Shown here: piece by piece, positions 1 through 5,025 of the stretch
How positions within the stretch are numbered: the first letter of the stretch is position 1
How the letters are laid out: each line of letters starts with the position of its first letter
Assembly: GCA_013815405.1 (NCBI GenBank)
Contig: JACDGF010000139.1
Location: 1 to 6,221 of the forward strand
Direction: 5' to 3'
Length of the DNA: 6,221 bases
DNA from: Caulobacteraceae bacterium
GTDB lineage: Bacteria > Pseudomonadota > Alphaproteobacteria > Caulobacterales > Caulobacteraceae
Program-made: the position numbers and the translations under genes
Notes under the pieces: model-generated
The model's input: the letters and a program-made list of their open reading frames with translations, nothing else
Told to the model about the DNA's origin: nothing
Databases searched by the model: none

Positions 1-182
1 GCGCTGTTGGCCGCGGCGTCGGCGGAGGTCGCCGCGCTGGCGGCGTAGGCCGCGGCGGTGTTGGCCGAGGCGGCGTTGGCGGCGGCGGCGGCATCGTCAT
101 CCTTCTTTTCGCAGGCGGCGACCGTCAGGGCCGAGGCGGCCGAGGCGGCCACCAGCAGAAGGCGAAACCGGTTGGAGATCAT
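1..182 (-). CDS. Alanine-rich lipoprotein, partial (5' end of gene; continues off the left edge)
   Basis: About 60 N-terminal residues are visible. A short basic start (MISNRFR) is followed by a hydrophobic stretch and a lipobox VAAC with the lipidated Cys at residue 24, so this should be cleaved by signal peptidase II and anchored in a membrane. The residue after Cys is Glu, not Asp, which by the usual Lol rule favours the outer membrane. After a charged EKKDDD segment the protein is almost pure alanine, with Asn, Ser, Thr, Tyr or Asp recurring about every 3-4 residues, as in an alanine-zipper helix of the Lpp/OprI type; that resemblance is inference. The start is supported by a strong Shine-Dalgarno, AAAGGAG (complement of 191-197), 8 nt upstream of ATG. 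No family can be named from this fragment. Low complexity means similarity to other Ala-rich proteins may be compositional. Confidence 0.72.
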   Translation of the reverse strand, partial: MISNRFRLLLVAASAASALTVAACEKKDDDAAAAANAASANTAAAYAASAATSADAAANS

Positions 183-190
183 CGTGGCGG

Positions 191-197
191 CTCCTTT
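191..197 (-). promoter_or_regulatory. Shine-Dalgarno of the lipoprotein gene
   Basis: AAAGGAG on the minus strand lies 8 nt before the ATG at 182. It is the best ribosome binding site in the window and fixes this start. It suggests strong translation, as expected for an abundant envelope lipoprotein. Confidence 0.7.
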
Positions 198-261
198 GAG
201 GCGCGGTATCCGTTGATGTCGACTCCGGGCCGAGCGGCTCGGGTCATCGATCCACAATGCC

Positions 262-292
262 TGAAACGCCGCGAGGTTTCACGCGCGCGTGA
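262..292. repeat. Two overlapping dyads between the DedA gene and the lipoprotein gene
   Basis: The first dyad is TGAAAC (262-267), 8 nt, GTTTCA (276-281). The second is the perfect 14-bp palindrome TCACGCGCGCGTGA (279-292), which shares three bases with it. They lie 80-110 bp upstream of the lipoprotein ATG and 20-50 nt past the DedA stop. They could be an operator for the lipoprotein promoter or stem-loops ending the DedA transcript. There is no T-tract on the minus strand, so a classical intrinsic terminator is not supported. No convincing -35/-10 pair was seen for the lipoprotein gene. Confidence 0.4.
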
Positions 293-312
293 TCGGGTGC
301 CCGGGCCTCGTG

Positions 313-933
313 TCACAGGAGCATGGCGTCGGCCTTGGCCTGCAACGCGGACTCCTGGCGGTGGACATAGACCAGAGCCCCGACGACCAGGGCGAGGGCA
401 AACGCCACCGCGGCCACGCCCACGGGCCGCCCCACGGCCTGGAAGAAGGCCCCGAACACATAGCCCCCTACCGCCAGGGCGGCGGCCCACGCCGTCGCTC
501 CCAGGGCGTTGAACACCATGAACCTGGGCGCGGGCATGCGGTTGGTCCCGGCCAGGACGCCGCCGAAGGGTCCCAGGAGGGCGATGAAGCGCAGGAAGAA
601 CACGATCTTCCCCCCATGGGCGAGGAAGAGATACCGCCCCAGCCTCAGGCGCGCCGGGCCCAGGCCGATCACGCTCCCATAGCGCGCCAGCGCCGCGGCG
701 CCCGCGAGACGACCGAGGCCGTAGCCGGCCATGCCGCCCAACGTCGCCATCCCGGCGCCCCCCAGGGCCAGGACCACGATGCTGAGGCGGTGGGTGTGGG
801 CGGCGTAGACCGCCGCGGCGATCAGGATCTCGCCCGCCGGCACCGGCACGCCCGCCCCCGCCAGCAACAGGGCCGCGAAGACGACGAGATAGCCGTAGTC
901 GGCGACCAGGGTGGACAGATGGGCGACGGTCAT
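313..933 (-). CDS. DedA/VTT-family integral membrane protein
   Basis: This 206-residue protein has the length and layout of DedA-family proteins, inner-membrane proteins linked to proton-motive-force homeostasis, lipid flipping and drug or peptide resistance. Visible family features are the re-entrant motif VPVPAGE (residues 29-35), the YGLGR turn (71-75), the central FFLRF segment (112-116) followed by an LAGTNRM motif (127-133), then PRF (136-138), a hydrophobic VFNALGATAW segment (140-149) and C-terminal membrane helices. The start at 933 is chosen because the protein then begins like other DedA members (MTVAHLSTLVADYGY). Upstream extension would run through the oppositely oriented gene at 1039 with non-hydrophobic low-complexity sequence. 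The ribosome site is weak (GAAAG). Unusual points: the second Arg of the usual RxxxxxR pair is Gly (G121), no Glu is seen in the helix before the motif, and the Asp common after the second helix is Gly (G67). Transport substrate unknown. Confidence 0.88.
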   Translation of the reverse strand: MTVAHLSTLVADYGYLVVFAALLLAGAGVPVPAGEILIAAAVYAAHTHRLSIVVLALGGAGMATLGGMAGYGLGRLAGAAALARYGSVIGLGPARLRLGRYLFLAHGGKIVFFLRFIALLGPFGGVLAGTNRMPAPRFMVFNALGATAWAAALAVGGYVFGAFFQAVGRPVGVAAVAFALALVVGALVYVHRQESALQAKADAMLL

Positions 934-951
934 GGGGCTTTCGATAGCACG

Positions 952-979
952 CCGGCGCGACACAGCCGCCCCGCGCCGG
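952..979. repeat. Inverted repeat in the divergent intergenic region
   Basis: CCGGCGCG (952-959) and CGCGCCGG (972-979) form perfect 8-bp arms with a 12-bp spacer, between the DedA start (933) and the DUF6491-like gene start (1039). The site is placed to bind a regulator acting on either gene or to form a hairpin in the DedA leader. Pure-GC arms arise readily by chance at this base composition, so support is modest. Confidence 0.35.
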
Positions 980-980
980 T

Positions 981-1009
981 TTGACAAGCCCGCCGCCGCC
1001 GCCCATGTG
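981..1009 (+). promoter_or_regulatory. Possible promoter for the 1039 gene (perfect -35, poor -10)
   Basis: TTGACA at 981-986 is a perfect -35 hexamer, followed 17 nt later by CATGTG (1004-1009), a poor -10. The ATG is at 1039, which would leave a short leader. The heptamer TTGACAA reads TTGTCAA on the other strand, so it could also serve as -35 toward DedA, but no good -10 is seen there either. This is inference from motif and spacing only. Confidence 0.3.
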
Positions 1010-1038
1010 CGATTGGGGACGCCTGTGATGAGGATGCC

Positions 1039-1440
1039 ATGTTGCTCCAACCCGCTCGCTTCAGCCTGGGCCTGGCCGCCTGCGCCGCCCTCGGCCTGAC
1101 CGCCTCGGCCGCCCCGCGCCCGGACCCCGCGCCCCGCTCGTGCTTCTACTTCACCCAGTGGCAGGGCTGGAGCTCTCCCAGCCCCGACGTCCTCTATCTG
1201 AGGATCAACGTGCGCGACATCTACCGCGTCGACCTCAGCGCGGGCTCGAGCCGCCTCCAGCAAGGTGGAAGCGTTCATCTGGTGTCGAAGATTCGCGGCC
1301 CCTCGACCATCTGCTCGGCGATCGACCTCGACCTCGCCGTCGCCGACGACAACGGCTTTTCCACCCCCCTGATCGCCCGCTCGATCACCAAGCTGACCCC
1401 GGAGGAAGCCGCCGCCATCCCGGCCAAATTCCGGCCGTAA
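1039..1440 (+). CDS. Small exported protein, DUF6491-like
   Basis: This 133-residue protein has a Sec-type signal peptide: hydrophobic residues about 8-22 and cleavage near ASA-AP (residues 22-26). A lipobox-like LAAC at residues 12-15 is an alternative, but its hydrophobic stretch would be very short. The mature part has a Cys near its N-terminus (C35), a Trp-rich segment (W41, W44), the strand-like patches VLYLRINVRDIYRVDL (51-66) and GGSVHLVSKI (76-85), a second Cys (C92) in STIC, and the ending ITKLTPEEAAAIPAKFRP. This order (first Cys, LY-R-V-RD-YR, late Cys, closing LTPEEAAAIP) matches what I know of DUF6491 proteins in Caulobacterales; the assignment is from memory of the pattern. Function is unknown; a periplasmic location is expected, and the two Cys could form a disulfide. 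AGGA (1031-1034) is a short-spaced ribosome site. Nothing downstream suggests cotranscription with the receptor. Confidence 0.75.
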   Translation: MLLQPARFSLGLAACAALGLTASAAPRPDPAPRSCFYFTQWQGWSSPSPDVLYLRINVRDIYRVDLSAGSSRLQQGGSVHLVSKIRGPSTICSAIDLDLAVADDNGFSTPLIARSITKLTPEEAAAIPAKFRP

Positions 1441-1460
1441 GGTTATCGAGGGTCGCCGAT

Positions 1461-1473
1461 GGGGCCGCGCCCC
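1461..1473 (+). terminator. Weak terminator-like hairpin after the 1039 gene
   Basis: GGGGC (1461-1465), a 3-nt loop and GCCCC (1469-1473) form a short pure-GC stem 20 nt past the stop codon. There is no T-tract, so intrinsic termination is doubtful; it may simply be GC-rich sequence. Confidence 0.22.
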
Positions 1474-1558
1474 CTCACCCGACCGCGTTCACATAACCCT
1501 CGCCAAATCGTCACGCAACCGTCGCCGGCGCCCACTAGCGGTTGGGCGGGCCGAACGC

Positions 1559-1581
1559 GCTCCCCCCGGGAGCTTCGAGCG
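1559..1581 (+). promoter_or_regulatory. Hairpin with an alternative pairing just upstream of the TonB receptor
   Basis: GCTCCC (1559-1564), a CCC loop and GGGAGC (1568-1573) form a perfect 6-bp stem ending 31 nt before the receptor ATG. An overlapping alternative stem can form between CGCTC (1558-1562) and GAGCG (1577-1581). The two cannot form together. If this lies in the mRNA leader it could affect ribosome access or transcript stability. The receptor has only a weak ribosome site (GGGG at 1594-1597), and no clear promoter was found between 1441 and 1558. Confidence 0.35.
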
Positions 1582-1604
1582 GTCGCCGATGACGGGGCGC
1601 CGAC

Positions 1605-4247
1605 ATGCGAAGACGCCAGACCGCTCTGGGCCTGCTCACGGGTGTTGGCCTTTTGGGCCTCGGCCCCGCGGCGGGCGCCGCCGTCACGGCGGCCGACGGC
1701 GCCGCGTCGGTGAGCGAGGTGATCGTCACCGCCCCGCGCCAGGAGGACAAGGCTCGGGAGGTGCAGTTCGCGGCGCCCAATCTGATCAGCGTCCAGCCGG
1801 CCGACACGATCCTCAAATACCCCGACTACAACGCCGCCGAGGCGCTCGGCCGCATACCCGGGATTTCGCTTTCCAGCGACACCGGCGAGGGCCGCTTCGT
1901 CCAAATCCGGGGCATCGACGCCAATCTGGACGGCGCGACCTACGGCGGCGTCCCGCTCCTGAACACCAACCCGGGCGGCACGGCGGCTGGCGGCGGCGGC
2001 CGGGCGGTGGAATTCGACACCATCCCGACCGGGGCCATCGACGGCGTCATCGTCACCTACACCCTGCTCCCCGACCATGAAGCCGAGGGCCTGGGCGGCT
2101 CGATCGAGCTGACGCCGCGCACCGCGACCAGGATCACCAAGCCGTTCTTCGATGCGACCTTGGGGTGGGGCTATGAGCCGCTGCATGATCATACCGGCCC
2201 CTTCGAAGCGGATATCGCCTTTGGCGCCCGTTTCGGCTTCGGCGACCGTGGCCTAGCGATCCAGAACGGCGCCGGGAGCCTCGGCGAGCCGAGAGCCGGC
2301 TGGATCTCCAATCCCGCGCCCTTCTCCTTCGTGATCACCGCCTCGCGCCAGGACGACCGCCGCGCCGTGGACGACCTGGAAGCCGGCTACATCGATGGGG
2401 ACGCGCCGTCCAACGCCATCTCCGAGTACAACCTGCGCCGCTACGACTATCACCGGCGGAGGTTCAGCTATGGCGGGGAGTTCGACTTCCAGCCCAACGA
2501 CGACCACACCTATTACATTCGCGGCGGCGTCGCCGGCTATACGGAGTCTGTGCACAAGAACTTCCTGCTGTTCAACGACCTCGACGCCGATCCGCTTCAA
2601 ATCGATCCCAACAACTCCAACGGCTATCTGGTCACCACCGACCCCGCCATCAGGCTCACCGACGAGGAGGAGGTCCATCGCAACCAGATCTACGCCATCG
2701 GCGGCGCCGACCGGTTCGGCGATATTCTGCTCGACTACCACGCCGCCTACAGCCGCGCGACCTTCCATGTGCGCCGAAATATCGGCGCCACCTTCACCGG
2801 GCCGACGGTTCCGTTCACCTACGACAACGTAACCACTCCGAATTTCCCGATCTTCGGGTTTCCCGCCGGCACGAACGTCGACGACCCCTCAATCTACAGC
2901 CTGGACAGCCTGAGCAACGAGCAGGATTTCGACGTCGACGAGGAATATTCCTACGCCGCGAACCTGACCTTCCCCCTACGCCTGATCAACGACAGCGACC
3001 GGATCAAGATCGGAGGCCAGGCGCGCCTGCGCGACAAGGTCGCCACGGAATTCGACGAGGATTTCGAAGTGCCGGGCCTGTCGCTCTCCGGCCTCTCCGG
3101 CCCCGCGATCAGGTTTTACGACGGCCACTACACCGACGGCCCGCAGATCGACCGCTACGCCATCGGCGATCTGATCGCCACCGGCGCGGCGGTTTCCGGC
3201 GGGCCTCAATTCAACCCCGAAAGCTTCATTGCCGCCACGGAAAACATCTACGCCGGCTACGTCCAGTATACGACGACGATCGGCAAGTGGGGGCTTCTGG
3301 CCGGCGTGCGAGTGGAGGCGACCGACGCCCGCTACGGCGGCTTCGTTCCGGACATCGCCGACGAGGACACCCTCGTCCTCCAGACTCGCCCGGTGAGCTA
3401 TGTCGACGCCTTTCCCACCGTGCAGCTGCGCTACGCCTTCACGCCGCGGCTGATCGCGCGCGCCACCTGGTCGACCGGCATCGGCCGACCCGGCTTCACC
3501 CAGAACACCACCGCCGCGTCGATCGACCGCACGGCCGATCCCTTCGCCATCACGCGGGGAAACCCGGACCTGAAACCGATCGCCGGCGACAACTTCGACC
3601 TTTCCCTCGAATACTATCTGCCCAACGGCGGCATCGTCTCGCTGGCCGCATTCGACAAGGAGTTCCAGAACTACATCGTCCCGCGCATCCAGCGGGGGGT
3701 GACCACCGACCCGCTGGCGCCTGGCCAACGCGCCGACGTCACCACCTTCCTCAATATTTCCACCGCCTACGCGCGCGGCGTCCAGGCGGCGTACCACCAG
3801 AAGTTCACCTGGCTGCCCAGGCCCCTGGACGGCTTCGGCATCGAGGCCAATCTCACCTTGGTCGACTCCGAAATCCTGGAGTATACCGCCGATCAATCCC
3901 TCACCGGCTTGGCGCAACACGGCCTGCTGCCGGGAACGTCACAGGTCACCTGGAACCTGGCCGGCTTCTACGAGGCCCACGGGATCCAGACCCGGCTATC
4001 GGCCGAATACGTCAGCCACAGCCTGTTCGGCCTGGGCGGCGACAAGAGCCTCGATACGTTCCAGGACAGCCGCCTCACCGTCGACCTGACCTCCAGCTAC
4101 CGGCTTACCTCGCACTGGGCGGTGTTCTTCAGCGCCAAGAACCTCACCGACGAGCCCCTGCGCTACTACGAGGGCGCCGCGAACCGCCCGATCCAGCGCG
4201 AGTTCTACGACATCACCGTCGAAGGGGGCGTCCGCGCCAGTTTCTGA
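1605..4247 (+). CDS. TonB-dependent receptor, Caulobacter/Xanthomonas type
   Basis: This complete 880-residue outer-membrane active transporter is powered by TonB-ExbB-ExbD. The signal peptide starts MRRRQ, with a hydrophobic core at 7-20 and cleavage near AGA-AV (residues 23-27). A TonB box follows at once (VSEVIVTA, 36-43), with no N-terminal signalling domain, so it should not control a sigma/anti-sigma pair directly. The plug (about 50-180) has the motifs of this subfamily: NAAEALGRIPGISL, GEGRFVQIRGID, FDTIPTGAIDGVIV and LGGSIELTPR. The remainder is the 22-strand barrel, with the late signature GNPDLKP (652-658) and a terminal Phe (VRASF) typical of BAM substrates. Length is usual for the family. 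The ATG at 1605 is chosen because the signal peptide begins there. Substrate is unknown: no linked iron, cobalamin or sugar gene is visible and no Fur-like box was seen. Confidence 0.93.
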   Translation: MRRRQTALGLLTGVGLLGLGPAAGAAVTAADGAASVSEVIVTAPRQEDKAREVQFAAPNLISVQPADTILKYPDYNAAEALGRIPGISLSSDTGEGRFVQIRGIDANLDGATYGGVPLLNTNPGGTAAGGGGRAVEFDTIPTGAIDGVIVTYTLLPDHEAEGLGGSIELTPRTATRITKPFFDATLGWGYEPLHDHTGPFEADIAFGARFGFGDRGLAIQNGAGSLGEPRAGWISNPAPFSFVITASRQDDRRAVDDLEAGYIDGDAPSNAISEYNLRRYDYHRRRFSYGGEFDFQPNDDHTYYIRGGVAGYTESVHKNFLLFNDLDADPLQIDPNNSNGYLVTTDPAIRLTDEEEVHRNQIYAIGGADRFGDILLDYHAAYSRATFHVRRNIGATFTGPTVPFTYDNVTTPNFPIFGFPAGTNVDDPSIYSLDSLSNEQDFDVDEEYSYAANLTFPLRLINDSDRIKIGGQARLRDKVATEFDEDFEVPGLSLSGLSGPAIRFYDGHYTDGPQIDRYAIGDLIATGAAVSGGPQFNPESFIAATENIYAGYVQYTTTIGKWGLLAGVRVEATDARYGGFVPDIADEDTLVLQTRPVSYVDAFPTVQLRYAFTPRLIARATWSTGIGRPGFTQNTTAASIDRTADPFAITRGNPDLKPIAGDNFDLSLEYYLPNGGIVSLAAFDKEFQNYIVPRIQRGVTTDPLAPGQRADVTTFLNISTAYARGVQAAYHQKFTWLPRPLDGFGIEANLTLVDSEILEYTADQSLTGLAQHGLLPGTSQVTWNLAGFYEAHGIQTRLSAEYVSHSLFGLGGDKSLDTFQDSRLTVDLTSSYRLTSHWAVFFSAKNLTDEPLRYYEGAANRPIQREFYDITVEGGVRASF

Positions 4248-4259
4248 CCGGTATGACTC

Positions 4260-4274
4260 GGCGCGATGGGCGCC
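4260..4274 (+). terminator. Possible weak terminator after the TonB receptor
   Basis: GGCGC (4260-4264), a GATGG loop and GCGCC (4270-4274) form a 5-bp stem 12 nt past the receptor stop, followed by only two T residues. This could give partial termination before the kinase gene. It is weak by intrinsic-terminator standards. Confidence 0.3.
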
Positions 4275-4311
4275 TTGCCGTTCCCATCCCTCGCCCCCCA
4301 GCGCCGCCCGG

Positions 4312-4343
4312 TTGACTTTGCGGCGGCGAAGCGCTGCTTGTTT
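4312..4343 (+). promoter_or_regulatory. Possible promoter for the sensor kinase
   Basis: TTGACT (4312-4317) resembles a -35 hexamer. GCTTGTTT (4336-4343) partly resembles the Caulobacter -10 consensus GCTANAWC, but the spacing is longer than ideal. Reading TTGACT as promoter rather than start codon also fits the lack of protein-like character between 4312 and 4398. Low support. Confidence 0.22.
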
Positions 4344-4376
4344 CGCGGACCGATCGATCCGGCGGCGGCGACCGAA

Positions 4377-4390
4377 CGTCCGGAGGGACG
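4377..4390 (+). promoter_or_regulatory. Hairpin presenting the kinase Shine-Dalgarno
   Basis: CGTCC (4377-4381), a GGAG loop and GGACG (4386-4390) form a 5-bp stem. The GGAGGG ribosome site (4382-4387) occupies the loop and the start of the 3' arm, 11 nt before the TTG start at 4399. The fold could moderate initiation. It is also possible that AAGG (4393-4396) contributes. Confidence 0.35.
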
Positions 4391-4398
4391 GCAAGGCT

Positions 4399-5025
4399 TT
4401 GAGTCTCACACGGATCATCACCGCGTCGGTCGGCTTGGCCCTGGTGGTCGCGGCGCTCGCCGGCGTTCTCGCCTATACGCACCTGAGCCTGGAAAGCCGT
4501 GCGCGCTACTGGGTCGTCCACACCCATCGGGCGATCGAGCAGAACCAGACTCTCTTCTCTCTGCTGCAGGACGCCGAAACCGGTCAGCGCGGCTATCTGC
4601 TCAGCGAGGATCCCGCCTATCTCGCGCCCTTCGATCGCGCCGAGCCGCGGATCGCCGAGGCGCAGGCGGGCCTCGCCGCCCTGGTGGCCGACAGTCCCGT
4701 CCAATCGGGGCGGGTCCGCGATTTGAACCGGCTGGTCTCGCGGCGCCTGGCGATCGTCGAGCGCTCGGTCGCCTTGGGCCGGTCCGGCGACTTCGCCGCC
4801 GCCCGCGCGATGGTCACGGGCGGCCAGGGCCTTCGCCTGATGACCGATATCCGGCGCCGGGTCGGCGTGATCTCGAAGGTCGAAGAGGCCCTTCTGGGCC
4901 GCCGCATCCAGAGCGCCTCCGGGGCCGATCGGCTCAATCTGGCCATCGGCCTGGCCGTCGCCATCGTGGCCCTCGTCGGGCTGTTGGGCTCGTCTTCTGT
5001 CTTTCCCGCGCCAATCGCCGCTTGA
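4399..5025 (+). CDS. CHASE3 sensor domain with two membrane helices: N-terminal part of a frameshifted histidine kinase
   Basis: From the probable TTG start the product begins with a basic-hydrophobic segment (TM1, about residues 6-28). A periplasmic CHASE3 domain (about 30-175) follows, with its hallmark W38, T42, Q48/Q50 and DAETGQRGYLL (58-68). TM2 starts at about 179 ([19 protein letters not shown]). CHASE3 domains are ligand-sensing modules of membrane kinases, cyclases and chemoreceptors; the ligand here is unknown. After Gly197 this frame reads about ten unrelated residues and stops (TGA 5023-5025) in the middle of what should be TM2, whereas the expected continuation lies in another frame. 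The first possible TTG (4312) would add 29 arginine-rich residues before TM1, which argues for 4399. GGAGGG lies 11 nt upstream. As drawn, this piece alone could not signal to a kinase core. Confidence 0.8.
   Translation: MSLTRIITASVGLALVVAALAGVLAYTHLSLESRARYWVVHTHRAIEQNQTLFSLLQDAETGQRGYLLSEDPAYLAPFDRAEPRIAEAQAGLAALVADSPVQSGRVRDLNRLVSRRLAIVERSVALGRSGDFAAARAMVTGGQGLRLMTDIRRRVGVISKVEEALLGRRIQSASGADRLNLAIGLAVAIVALVGLLGSSSVFPAPIAA
4986..5025 (+). other. Frameshift site splitting the sensor kinase
   Basis: The upstream frame reads VGLLG then [15 protein letters not shown]; the -1 frame reads [12 protein letters not shown]. Joining them at G/L by one extra C in GGGCT (4986-4990) gives a normal TM2 and linker. 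No classical X-XXY-YYZ slippery heptamer is present (CTTTCCC at 5001-5007 fits poorly). The simplest readings are a one-base deletion mutation or a sequencing/assembly error. Both halves keep conserved motifs, so any true loss is recent. Confidence 0.8.

Larger units (their letters stand above)
1446..1591. repeat. Direct repeat pair flanking the receptor leader
   Basis: TCGAG+GGTCGCCGATG occurs at 1446-1461 and, with one extra C after TCGAG, at 1575-1591. The exact shared core is the 11-mer GGTCGCCGATG at 1451-1461 and 1581-1591, 130 bp apart. The first copy follows the stop of the gene ending at 1440; the second ends 13 bases before the receptor ATG. It could be paired regulator sites or the remnant of a small duplication. 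No transposon or attachment-site signature accompanies it. Confidence 0.4.

Noticed and set aside
213..984. Plus-strand open frames opposite DedA (213-512 and 289-984)
   Set aside because: Composition is Arg/Gly/Pro/His-rich with no recognisable motif. The minus-strand DedA product explains the region.
179..1006. 275-codon minus-strand frame over the DedA gene
   Set aside because: It is a Gly/Arg/Pro-rich shadow in another frame of the DedA gene, with no membrane helices or motifs.
934..1278. Upstream extension of the DedA gene to an ATG at 1278
   Set aside because: It would add 115 low-complexity residues overlapping the opposite-strand exported-protein gene, and DedA proteins normally begin at the first membrane helix.
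2253..3920. Two minus-strand open frames (2253-2768 and 2976-3920) inside the TonB receptor
   Set aside because: They are antisense shadows of a clearly conserved receptor, with no ribosome sites or recognisable domains.
4312..4398. TTG at 4312 as kinase start
   Set aside because: The extra 29 residues are arginine-rich and would precede TM1 without family precedent. No ribosome site is near 4312, while GGAGGG precedes 4399.
5001..5007. Programmed -1 frameshifting at CTTTCCC
   Set aside because: It does not fit the X-XXY-YYZ rule, since the P-site codon TTT would re-pair to CTT with a first-position mismatch. The natural join is also about 12 bases earlier, inside TM2.
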